This document shows, piece by piece, positions 1 through 9,500 of a DNA stretch of 24,123 bases. Origin of the DNA: Azolla pinnata (lineage: Eukaryota > Streptophyta > Polypodiopsida > Salviniales > Salviniaceae); NCBI GenBank assembly GCA_037176905.1, contig JBBBWG010032507.1, forward strand, positions 17,886 to 42,008, given 5' to 3'. The notes below the pieces were generated by a model. That model made no database searches and was not told where the DNA came from. It was given only the letters and a program-made list of their open reading frames with translations. The translations under genes were made by a program, and so were the position numbers. The stretch's first letter is position 1; the number at the start of each line of letters is the position of its first letter.

Positions 1-312
1 CCAGAATCCTCAGCAGTTTTCCATTCATCTCAGAACTGACAGAAATTTCCCAGTCATCCCAGAATCGACAGCGATTTCCCAGTCATTCCAGAATTGCCAA
101 CAGTTTCCCAGTCATCCCAGAATTGACAGCAGATTTCCAGTTATTCCAGACGTTTTCCAGTCATCTCAGAATCCCTAGCAGTTCTTCAGTCATCTCAGAG
201 TTGCTAGCAGCTTTCCAGTCAACCCAAAATTTCTAGCAGTCATTCCAGTGAGTTCAAAATTGCCAGCCCTTTTCCAGACATCTCAGAATTTCCAGCAATC
301 TTCCACTCATCC
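1..312. repeat. Minisatellite, ~30-bp unit, about 10-11 diverged copies
   Basis: The left edge is a head-to-tail array of a 29-30 bp unit built around CAGAAT, then GCCAGCAG, then TTTCCAGTCATC. Copies begin near 1, 31, 60, 89, 118 and onward, and they decay towards 310. One unit near 148-168 is shortened to about 20 bp. The array probably continues to the left of the window. No coding frame runs through it. Confidence 0.85.
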
Positions 313-980
313 TGAACTTGCTTGCCTTTTCCGTGATTTCAAGCCAATAGTGCAATGAATGCAATAGTTACTTTAGAATGCTTGATCTCATAACAAGAGA
401 AAACAACCCGGTGCTCTATAGAACTGATGAGCATGAGGGAATCTATCCATGGATAATACATACTGTGGGGCCACCATGAAGAGCTCAGGGAAAACTCCCA
501 ATGGTGTGAGCGAGGCCAGATACGAAGCACAAAGTACAATCAAAACAGCATGTTTTGGTGCTTTCATGTTATGGCCTCTTTGATCAGAACCTGTTGGTAG
601 CAAGAGTAAGGCCTTACCCTCTCGATGCACCATTGACCAACAATAATAACACACAACCATGGCATGACAACAGCAACAATGCAGAATAAGAAAGAATATA
701 GATATTAACAACAACAACAACATCACAGAACACACCTCGACGCTTCCGTCGAATATAGTTTTACAAGGCACAATCGATCAGAGTTCTTGACCGATGATGA
801 CTGAAGGCGGCGACGAGGTACTGTACTGGAATAATGCTCACAAGGATGATGATGATTGCTGACAGATGGTGGATTTATGGAGCTATTCTTTTCTCCGTGA
901 CTGGATCCTCATCTCTTTGCATCTTTTCTTTTCTCGATGACGACGACGACGACGACGACGAATCATGGGGAAGAAGCAGC
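313..980. other. Intergenic sequence / 3' flank of the PH-domain gene
   Basis: No convincing coding region is seen. Open frames on either strand here have low-complexity or unrecognisable products. The part next to 980 should contain the 3' UTR of the minus-strand PH-domain gene. It includes a short (GAC)n run at about 939-961 and a CAA-rich stretch at about 706-722. No clear polyadenylation signal was identified. Confidence 0.5.
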
Positions 981-1685
981 TCACATCCTGGTGGTGATGC
1001 CTTTCCCTGGTCCGAAGCTCCGTTCTTCCTTCCGATCCTCTCTGCTTCGATCCGATCCTGCCCTTTGCAAGCAGTACTGAGCGATCTCCTTGAACTTGGG
1101 AACCGACTTGAGCTCGACCTGCGAGCCATCGGAGAGAGTGATGACGACGTCGCCCCATTCGCCGATGAATCGCGGCACATACTTCACATCCTTGACGACG
1201 TTGTAGGAGAAGTCCTTGCGTTCTGATCCGGAGAGGCCGGAGAGCACAGTGACGCGGAGATTCGTGAAGCGGTAGCGCAGGAAGAGGGCCCTGAACACAG
1301 AGGCCAAGGTGAGGGGAAGCCACACCAGGGACAGGCCGAAGATGAGATTGGCTGCAAGGTCGCCGATGTGAGGCCCTCCGTCGAAGAAGATCTCCTCTCT
1401 TTCCTCGTCTTCTGAGCCAGATCTCGGGGAAGAAGAAGAAGAAGAAGAAGAAGAAGAAGAAGAAGAAGAAGAAGACGAGGCTTTCACTGCGGAGGGCCTG
1501 CAAGCGAGGAGACTACCAGATCGGATGCGATCGGGGAGACGCGGAGGCGAGATGAGGAAGATCGGAGCTTGTTGCCTCTGCTGCCATCGCCTGCTGATGC
1601 TGCTGATGCGCGCCTGGGCGGGGATCCGATCTGCGCAGGTGAATGCTGTGCGGGGAGATGCGGAGCAATGCAAGAAGGTCGCCAT
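981..1685 (-). CDS. Plastid-targeted bacterial-PH-like (bPH_2) membrane protein, 234 aa
   Basis: This is an intronless minus-strand frame. The chosen start, MATFLHC, begins a 69-residue Ser/Arg-rich segment with almost no acid residues that ends in CRPSAVKA, which looks like a chloroplast transit peptide. The frame is open upstream to 1895, but that extension is translated CT-repeat leader. A run of 17 serines (residues 70-86, encoded by a pure triplet repeat) follows, then an acidic patch. One hydrophobic segment lies at about residues 107-136 (NLIFGLSLVWLPLTLASVF). A compact domain at about 138-208 starts YRFTNLRVTVLSGL and contains GEWGDVVITLSDG, which matches the YRxTNxR...GDV pattern of bacterial PH-like domains (Pfam bPH_2). 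The C-terminus is short and charged. The function is unknown; attachment to a plastid membrane is inferred. It is divergently paired with the PPR gene. Confidence 0.82.
   Translation of the reverse strand: MATFLHCSASPRTAFTCADRIPAQARISSISRRWQQRQQAPIFLISPPRLPDRIRSGSLLACRPSAVKASSSSSSSSSSSSSSSSSPRSGSEDEEREEIFFDGGPHIGDLAANLIFGLSLVWLPLTLASVFRALFLRYRFTNLRVTVLSGLSGSERKDFSYNVVKDVKYVPRFIGEWGDVVITLSDGSQVELKSVPKFKEIAQYCLQRAGSDRSREDRKEERSFGPGKGITTRM
1429..1475. repeat. (GAA)n microsatellite inside coding sequence (poly-Ser)
   Basis: An uninterrupted 47-bp GAA/TTC run is read on the minus strand as TCT codons and encodes most of the 17-serine tract. It sits between the predicted transit peptide and the mature domain, where length changes would be tolerated. 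Confidence 0.95.
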
Positions 1686-1750
1686 GGCAGCTTCGCCGGT
1701 GCTCTCTCCCGACGACCTTATCTTCTTCTTCTGACGAGATTTCGCACTTT

Positions 1751-1786
<36 letters not shown>

Positions 1787-1932
1787 TTTCTTCTCCGTAG
1801 CAAAGAAAAGAGAGAAGATGGAAGACGTGGCCTCTTCCGCCATCGCTGCGGTTCTCCTCCCGCTGCAGAAGCGAGAGATCGAGCGCAAGAGACATGGGCT
1901 AGACTGAGCGCCGCGCTCCTCGCACTCTCAGC
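1686..1932. promoter_or_regulatory. Divergent (bidirectional) promoter region with (CT)n tract
   Basis: The start codons of the minus-strand PH-domain gene (1685) and the plus-strand PPR gene (1933) are separated by only 247 bp, so this interval must hold both 5' leaders and at least part of both promoters. It contains a CT microsatellite at about 1755-1790 followed by a pyrimidine stretch to 1797, and a short TTC run at 1726-1737. I see no clear TATA box. CT/GA tracts are common in plant core promoters and 5' leaders. A shared promoter is inferred from spacing alone. Confidence 0.6.
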
Positions 1933-4900
1933 ATGTCCAGAGCTTCTGCACCCCAGCGCAGATGCCTCTTTGAGTCCCCGCCCCTCCAAGGGATCTTCCA
2001 CGATGTGCTGCAAGGATCTCCTCCCTCGCACTCTCAGATCCGTAGCCTGCTCCAAAGATGCCTCAGCGAAGGGGGCGCCGCCATCGCCGCCATCCGATGC
2101 TTGCATGCCTCTGCAATCATCTGCCGCCTCGATTCCGGTGCCTTCTTCCATGACTGTTTCGTTCGGGCTTTCGGCTCATGCGGTTGCCTGCTAGAAGCAA
2201 ATCTGGTGTTTTGTGGAGCATTCCATCCGGCAACATCTGCTTGGAACTCCATCGTCCTAGCTCACGTCAACAATGGAGAAGCTCGTAGGGCTCTTCATCT
2301 CTACTACTACGATTGTCGACAATCAGCGGGGTTCAAGCGAAACCCCAGCGTGTATCCCTGCATAATCAAAGCCTGCACAATGCTCGCAGATTTAGACCAA
2401 GGCAAAGTGGTCCATTTTCAAGTGCTTTGCGATGAATTCGAATCGGAGGCCATTATCGGTGGCTCATTGATTCACATGTATGCTAAATGTGGAAGCGCAG
2501 GAGATGCACGCAAAGTGTTTGATGATTTGCCCGAAAGAAATGTGATAACATGGAATGCAATGCTTACTGGCTATGTACAACAAGGAGATGGCCTTTCTGC
2601 TTTAGGTCTCACAAAGAAAATGCATCTTGAGGGCATTCAACCTGATAAAGTATTGTATTTGTGCATTCTCCAAGCGTGTAGCTGTATTAGCTCCTTAGAT
2701 GAAGGTAGACTTGCACATGATCAGATTATAAGAGGAGGAATTGGGCTAAACTCGCTTCTTTGCAGCACGCTTATGGACATGTATTCGAAATGTGGAAGCT
2801 TAGAAGATGCTTGTAAAGTGTTTGAGAACATTGCACGTAAAGATAATGTTTTGATGGGGGCAATGATCGCGACCTTTGTTCATCATGAGCATGATACGTG
2901 TGCACTTGAACTGTTCGACGAAATGCAAGAAATCCACTTAAACCCGGATAAGGTTACGATGCTCTGTCTCCTAAGAGCATGCACCAACATTCAGTCATCT
3001 GTACATGGGAAGGTTCTGCATGCGCATCTCATTAAAAACAGAATGGAATCAGATCTAATGGTTGCAAATACACTTATGAGCATGTATTGTAAATGCGGAA
3101 CTATGATAGAAGCACGATACATTTTTGACACGCTGAGAAATCGAGATGCTATATCATTTGGCATAATGATTGCTGGTTATGTTCAGCAGGGTCTTTGTCA
3201 TTCTGCAATCAAGTTGTTCTGGAAAATGGGGAAGCCAGATGAAGCGACTTTTGTTTGGAGCTTGCAAGCTAGTGCCTTAGATGATGGATATCTTATTCAT
3301 TGTCAGATTGCTAGCGATGGGATGGAACTGTGCCCAGCTATTATAAGAGCTCTTATTGAGATGTATGGTAGGTGCAAATGCTTGAATGAAATGGATAATG
3401 TGTTCCACAGCCTGTCTGACAAAAACATTCTTGTATGGACTTCCATCATTACATGCTATGCCGAGCAAGGTTACCCATCCAAAGCTTTAGTCATGTTTGA
3501 CAAATTGCAAGAGCAGATGATGTTGCCTGACAAAATAACATATTTATGTGCATTGAAGGCCTGCATAACTGCCGAAAATATTGAGAAAGGTATGCAAGTG
3601 TACTCCCAGATAGTGAATCTTGGACTTGAGTCAGATCTAGGTATTGGAAGCACGTTGATTGATATGTATTCAAAGTGTGGAAATTTAAGAGAAGCACATA
3701 CTGTCTTTGATAGTATGCCACAGCAAAATGTTGTGACATGGAGTGTCTTGGTGTCTGGTTATGCTCAGTCTGGAGACATGTCTGTGGCGTTTGAATTACT
3801 CAACGAAATGCGAGAAAAGGGAATTCATCCTGATAGAGTCATATTTCTATGCCTTCTAAGTGCTTGTCCCGCTTTTGGCACGGTCATACAGTGTATGCTA
3901 ATGCACGATCAAATAATGAAACATGGGCTTGATTTGGACGCCATTCTAGGAAATTCTTTCGTTGATATTTATGGTAAATGTGGTTATCTTATGGAAGCTC
4001 ACAGAGTGTTTGATAGACTGGCTAATCGGGATATGATCTCATGGTGCTCGATCATCTCAGCATATGCCGAAAGAGGAGATACATCTATGTCCCTGCAGCT
4101 TTTTAAGGCTATGCAGCAGGAGGGCATTCAACCCAATGAGGTGACTCTTTTATCTGTTATTAAAGCATGCTGTAATGAGGAAGCTTTGAGAGAAGGTAGA
4201 TCGACTCACCACGCAATCATACACAGTGGAGGTGGGTCAGATGTGATCCTGGGAAGTGCTCTTATCGATATGTACTCTAATTGTGGGTGCGTCGATGATG
4301 CATATGGAGTGTTTAATACTCTACCATATCATGACGTTGTATCGTGGACTGCCATGATGACAGCCTTCATCCAACATGGAGAAGATTTCTCTACTCTCGA
4401 GCTTTTCGGCAAGATGAAAGAAAAAGGAATAGAACCGAATACGGCTACCTTCCTTGCTGTGGTAAAAGCATGCGGTAATGTCGGAGCTGTAGCCCAAGCG
4501 CAGTTGATACACAACTTGGTCTTGGAAAGCGAATTCTATTCGGATGGATACCTGGGCAACGCTTTGATCGACATGTATGCAGCTTTCGGAAGATTGAAGG
4601 ATGCTTTGAAAGTTTTTTCAGCACTACCAGCACGCGATAGGATTTCTTGGGAAGCTCTAATGGCAGGGTTTTCCCTGCAGGGAAATTTCGATCTGGCGAG
4701 GAAATGCTTTGAAATAATGCGGCAGAAAGGGTTTGCTCCTCAGGATACTACTTACTCTAATATACTTTCAGCATGCAGCCATGGTGGGGAGGTGAAGGAA
4801 GGGAACCTCTACTTCAAGCACGGTGGGAATGAAGAGGGTGAAAGTTGTAGTAGTAGTAGTAGTAGTAGTACCAAGTCCGAACATTTCAACTGCATGATTG

Positions 4901-5538
4901 ATCTTTTCGGTCGTGCAGGATGTCTTGAGACAGCGGAAGAGACCCTGCTAAGTATGCCTAGCAATCCCGACATAATCGGTTGGATGACATTGCTCTCCGC
5001 TTGTAAAACTCATGGGCGTGTAGACTTAGGGAAACGATGCTTCCAGCATGTAGCTCGACACGAATCATACCAAGCTGCGGCAGGATATGCTCTAATGTCG
5101 AGCCTATATAGCGATGCTCGATTCCCAGAAGGTGTAGGAGAAGTATGTGATCTGACAAAGAGTTTGAGCCGCTACGATGTGAATGACCACATCCGAGACC
5201 TTGTAGAAGATAAGTCGAATATGATGGTTATGCGATACGAAGGAGATGTTCCATACGTTGCTTCTGTGTCGAAACCAATGGAAGGATCAATTGGATTGAA
5301 ACAATCCCCAAGCGTTCTCATCTCATCTCTAAATCACACTTCAAAACAGGCCATTGAGGTTGAGAAATCGAGTAAGGATTATTCCAGTACATGTACTAAT
5401 ATGGATTGTGATGGCAGATCAAGTGGGAGCATGAAACTGACTTTTATTTATTTATTTGAGTTGCATGTCATCATTCATTGGCGTTTAACCAGCTCAACAT
5501 TTTTCCTAGTAACTCAATTACCATGCCCTGTTTTCTAG
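1933..5538 (+). CDS. PLS-class pentatricopeptide repeat protein with E-like C-terminus, 1201 aa
   Basis: This is an intronless gene. The start is the first in-frame ATG after an in-frame TAG at 1900. The protein has about nine successive P-L-S cycles of roughly 100 residues between residues 70 and 1090. They are marked by motifs such as LIHMYAKCGSAGDARKVFD, NVITWNAMLTGYVQQGD and GIQPDKVLYLCILQACS, repeated with variation. After the last S motif come eight serines (973-980) and an E1-like segment (HFNCMIDLFGRAGCLETAE ... WMTLLSACKTHG). No E+ or DYW deaminase domain follows. The last ~100 residues are unrecognised and end in a hydrophobic tail that may be read-through into non-coding sequence. 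PLS-class PPR proteins bind organelle RNA and specify C/U editing sites; this one would need a DYW partner in trans. Organelle import is likely, but the N-terminus is not a textbook transit peptide. The target RNA cannot be read from sequence alone. Confidence 0.93.
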   Translation: MSRASAPQRRCLFESPPLQGIFHDVLQGSPPSHSQIRSLLQRCLSEGGAAIAAIRCLHASAIICRLDSGAFFHDCFVRAFGSCGCLLEANLVFCGAFHPATSAWNSIVLAHVNNGEARRALHLYYYDCRQSAGFKRNPSVYPCIIKACTMLADLDQGKVVHFQVLCDEFESEAIIGGSLIHMYAKCGSAGDARKVFDDLPERNVITWNAMLTGYVQQGDGLSALGLTKKMHLEGIQPDKVLYLCILQACSCISSLDEGRLAHDQIIRGGIGLNSLLCSTLMDMYSKCGSLEDACKVFENIARKDNVLMGAMIATFVHHEHDTCALELFDEMQEIHLNPDKVTMLCLLRACTNIQSSVHGKVLHAHLIKNRMESDLMVANTLMSMYCKCGTMIEARYIFDTLRNRDAISFGIMIAGYVQQGLCHSAIKLFWKMGKPDEATFVWSLQASALDDGYLIHCQIASDGMELCPAIIRALIEMYGRCKCLNEMDNVFHSLSDKNILVWTSIITCYAEQGYPSKALVMFDKLQEQMMLPDKITYLCALKACITAENIEKGMQVYSQIVNLGLESDLGIGSTLIDMYSKCGNLREAHTVFDSMPQQNVVTWSVLVSGYAQSGDMSVAFELLNEMREKGIHPDRVIFLCLLSACPAFGTVIQCMLMHDQIMKHGLDLDAILGNSFVDIYGKCGYLMEAHRVFDRLANRDMISWCSIISAYAERGDTSMSLQLFKAMQQEGIQPNEVTLLSVIKACCNEEALREGRSTHHAIIHSGGGSDVILGSALIDMYSNCGCVDDAYGVFNTLPYHDVVSWTAMMTAFIQHGEDFSTLELFGKMKEKGIEPNTATFLAVVKACGNVGAVAQAQLIHNLVLESEFYSDGYLGNALIDMYAAFGRLKDALKVFSALPARDRISWEALMAGFSLQGNFDLARKCFEIMRQKGFAPQDTTYSNILSACSHGGEVKEGNLYFKHGGNEEGESCSSSSSSSTKSEHFNCMIDLFGRAGCLETAEETLLSMPSNPDIIGWMTLLSACKTHGRVDLGKRCFQHVARHESYQAAAGYALMSSLYSDARFPEGVGEVCDLTKSLSRYDVNDHIRDLVEDKSNMMVMRYEGDVPYVASVSKPMEGSIGLKQSPSVLISSLNHTSKQAIEVEKSSKDYSSTCTNMDCDGRSSGSMKLTFIYLFELHVIIHWRLTSSTFFLVTQLPCPVF
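4845..4870. repeat. (AGT)n microsatellite in PPR coding sequence (poly-Ser)
   Basis: A run of AGT triplets encodes eight consecutive serines at residues 973-980. It lies where E-type PPR proteins normally have a short linker before the HYxCMVDLLGRAG-like motif. Confidence 0.9.
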
Positions 5539-6581
5539 ATCAGCATTATTGAGCTTCCATGTCCTCTTTTGAACTACTTGGATTTCACCCCACAATCATG
5601 ATTGTTAAACTACACAGGGATCTTGCCAATATAGCTGAGCCACATGTCAATTTCTGTTTCAGTGGGTTTTTGTAGGAATCACACCACGGATGTTCCCGGC
5701 GTTCCATTTTGTTTCAATCCTTCACAACAGATATTTTCCAATCACAAAACTGTGTTGATCATGTGGTTCTCTTCCAGTGATTCAACTCACAAGCAAACCA
5801 TCTAACAGACAATAGTGATAATAAAATACAACTTATATACAAGACAGCTCTCTCCGTTTCTTCCGAAGCTTCCATGGCTTCCCATCTTGCTTCAGGGTTT
5901 GGTCTATCACAACGCAAAGATCTTCCATCTCAGAGATTTGTTGGTAGTAGCAAATTGAGTTGTGTGGATGTCAAGCTTGGAATCGCAAGCTTAGGGCTTC
6001 TATTCGATTACAACAGGTAATTCCTAGGGCTTTCAAACATCCTCCACCTCAGAGACTCGTTGATAGTAAACAGATTATCAATTCGAGTTGTGTTGTCGAG
6101 CTTGGAATTGTTGGCTTGGGGCTTCCATTCTTGCATTGATCTCTCCTTTGATTTGATTATCACAACAGGAACAACATCGAGGATCCATTTCCTCAAAAAA
6201 GCAACAACTCTTAGGAAATGAGAAACTGAATACAAATTAAAGAATCGGCTTTATAAGCTAAGCCCAATTATGAGAGGGATATAAAATGTAATCACATTTT
6301 TTGATTGAAGATCAATTAATGCAATGTGAATCATTTTATTAATCTTCCCTCAGATGCCAATGTCCATCTGGTTCTTACTTACCTCTTTCAGTTTTCCCAC
6401 TCACCAGGAGTTCGGGAACAAGGTTTGCATCGGCTTCGAGTCTAAAAACGTTTAAAAATTACTCTTAAGCATCAATTGAAAATTTGATGATACATTCAAG
6501 TTCTCACTACATGTGATTTCAGGAGACTCGAATAGTCAACCACTAATCTGAATCCTGCATGAACTTTAAAGGTTAAATACA
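5539..6581. other. Convergent intergenic region between PPR and sterol gene
   Basis: This interval holds the 3' flanks of the two converging genes and no supported coding region. A plus-strand AATAAA at 5820-5825 is a candidate poly(A) signal for the PPR gene. A minus-strand AATAAA (TTTATT at 6335-6340 on the plus strand) lies about 240 bases past the sterol gene stop and is a candidate for that gene. The middle contains a diverged tandem duplication, listed separately. Confidence 0.5.
5915..6150. repeat. Diverged tandem duplication, ~119-bp offset, two copies
   Basis: Copy 1 (about 5915-6010) and copy 2 (about 6034-6150) share CCACCTCAGAGA / CCATCTCAGAGA, GAGTTGTGT, AAGCTTGGAAT / GAGCTTGGAAT and GGGCTTC in the same order. 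The spacing is about 119 bp at the left anchor, and copy 2 carries a few extra bases in the middle. There is no coding potential. Confidence 0.7.
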
Positions 6582-9500
6582 TCAATCACTTGTTGGAACA
6601 TGATATTTTTCTTGTGGTGGTGAAAGAGAGACCCAATATTGTGCCGTCTGCTGTTTAATGCTTGCAAAAAAGTTGTCTACTTCAGCTTCTTTCTTCTCGT
6701 AAATGTAGAAGACTATGAATGATAAAGCATATCCTGCAATAAGAAATACCATCATTCATACCCTCTTAGATAAAAACCACGCTTCCCTGTATAGATTTCC
6801 AGGAAGTTTTCTTTCCTCACCTACTAGCAGAAGCTTCGGAAAGGAGTATCTACCAAGAATCTTCATCGCAAAAGCAACTAGCATTACCTGTGAAAGTGGT
6901 GATGGTTCAGCCACAATGGCATCTAGTACAACAAAAAAGTTCATCGATTACCTTCATAGCTGAGGGAATATTGTGATTTTTGAACGCATCTTCAATGAGG
7001 TCCCAGAAAGAATTCCAGATGCTTGCCAAATTCTGTACAGCCATGTTCACTGCATCTTCAGACAACTCAAATGGAGGGAAAAGTTGTTCTCTCTTCCCAA
7101 ATCTGAAACAGTAAAGTCCAGATCATTTCAAGTCCCCAAACAATCTATAGATGCATAACGATGCACTTACATTTGAATGTGGAGCAGAAAAGCACTAGAA
7201 CATATCAGCAACCTAGCATTATGGAAAATTTATCGAAATACCCTTCATAGATCACATGATTGCCAAAATATCCCACTGCAATATCTTTCTTTCTCTGACT
7301 CTTACCTCACTATACCTTCTCACCCTGGAGAATGAGGTAAATTTAGAGATGATGCTTTCAGAGGGTAGTCATGCAGATAGTGATCCTTTGAAATGTTTTT
7401 GTGGAACTACTAAGCGAAAATGATTATGCAGAAAAATTTGGGAGCTTCATGAAAAATGGGCTATGGTGATAATATTTTCTCCTATAACTTACAGTGAAGC
7501 TGGCAGGTAGTTTTGGATAAATGCCCCAAGAACAAGCACCATACACAATTTTGAGACAGCAGATAACACAGTGGCGCTTGCTATGAAGAGGAAATAAATC
7601 ACCATTGAGATGCCAATTCCAACTGCAAACGAGTGCGTTTCATTTCTCCAAAGCAACAGATCAGCAACTGCATATAAAACATCGAGTCATTGTATACCGG
7701 TCAATACGAGACTACTGCTCAAACAAAATATTGTTGCATTTTCCACAATACCATTGCCACCACCAAGAAATTTGTGAGCTTTCGAAGTATTCCCCAATTC
7801 TCTACTTTTGATCACATATGCCTCAGCACGAAGATGAGCATAAGATTCGATTGTTCGCCTCATTCCTTCCTGTATCAGAAAGTGAAAGGGTGCTGAGACA
7901 TGGAAAAGTCACAAGAATACATCAATAAATTGATATAAGTTGATAAAGCAAACCTCCAGGGAGACAATTGGACTGTACCCCAGAAGCCTAGTAGCCCTGT
8001 CACAGTTGAATGTCCTCCAAGATGTTACTAATCTTAATCTTGAAGGCGTGAACTGTGAAGGAGCAGAAGCTGGAAAGCGTTGATTTACCCATTCCACAAT
8101 GGAAGCCAAAGGAATCAATAAATCAACAGGAAGGTGTATTTTTGGCCTGAAATCCATATCATGAAATTCATCAATGGTTGTATTAAGAAATTACTACCCA
8201 TATTGTACAATATCTCAACACACCTCTCATATCCAAGGCCCTCTAATATTTCTGAAACAAAATCCCAGAACCGTTTAGGTTCCTTGTTTGTGATAAAATA
8301 AGCCTGGAACAAGAAGCAGAATTAAGACATTTTACTTTTTTACAATCCAAACAGAGGGTGTAAAGACAAGTTGAGTCAAATATCATGGAGTTCCTACCTT
8401 TCCAGCAGCAACATCATCTCCATTCCATTTGGCAGGATCTAGGGCTTGTTCTGCACAAACATGTGCATGAGCTACATTCTCTACATAAGTAAAGTCGTAC
8501 ATGTTTTTTCCATCCCCCAGTATAAACTGCAATAGTTATGCAGAATATATTATTCAACAATTGACAACTTTTATAAGAGTAACATTTGAGATAAAGCCTG
8601 ATGATTCACTGAGTTGTCCCTCCCAAACATCTGGGTTAAAGAGCACGTCAAGCACTAGCTGCGACTCATGAGAGATTACCAAAGGTTGAAATCACCAATA
8701 TCACATTGCTAAGCATTGGAGATACCCTCATTGTCCCATTCACTTCCAAATGCAGCAACTTCAATTCCAACAGTCGAGCACAAACATAGCTTTTTTATTA
8801 TCACCACTTGTGATTACATTCCAAGCCATAGGGTTTTAAGAAGCTATTTTAGAAAGATATTCCTTTGGTCACATAAACAGTTGTCACTATTTGTCAGGTT
8901 TCATCAGCCATCATGGCCTACTACTGATGCAAAAGTTCTATCTTTTCCAGGTTCTTGAACATATAAAACTGTACCAGTTTCCCATCTCTATTGCCAGTGA
9001 GGATTAAACTGGTTCACAATCAGGACTGGAGCCAAATAATACTTTGAAAGAATTGAAGTGTAATATTGTAAAACTGAAACAAATGGAAATATTATAGAGC
9101 AAATTATGTAGCCCGGATTTCCTGAAATAAAACATAGTTTGCCATGTGTATGCTATCAGCACATAATTATCGTTTGATTCCTCCACCAAGGATGTAAACT
9201 TAAAAAATGTAGAGATATGTGTCATAGCCTTTCAAACCATGGCAAAATGGAATGTCAACATATATGAAAATTATAGACGCCAATTATGAAAGCACTTATT
9301 CCTTTTATAACACTATGTTTGCATGTGTAAACATGTCTCATCCAATCAGTGCCTTGATATAGCAGTCAAGCCTGCTGAACCACAATATTTCTGTATTCAT
9401 GTTCCTAAACCGAGCAAAATAAGAAACCACGCCATGACAGGTACCAAGCAGAAATGAATTGCCTGGTCTCACCTTCATTTTTCCTGATCTTGCAGCAGAG

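Noticed and set aside
1-312. Possible CRISPR array
   Set aside because: Units are ~30 bp head-to-tail without unique spacers, copies are diverged, and the context is a plant nuclear genome.
388-771. Minus-strand 127-aa hydrophobic/Cys-rich frame
   Set aside because: It is low complexity with no recognisable motif, and it could not be joined to the PH-domain gene.
834-1226. Plus-strand 130-aa frame
   Set aside because: It is antisense to the PH-domain gene and its Asp run is the (GAC)n microsatellite.
1643-2194. Plus-strand 183-aa frame through the divergent promoter
   Set aside because: It reads the CT repeat as Ser/Leu and overlaps the PPR gene in another frame; no family signature.
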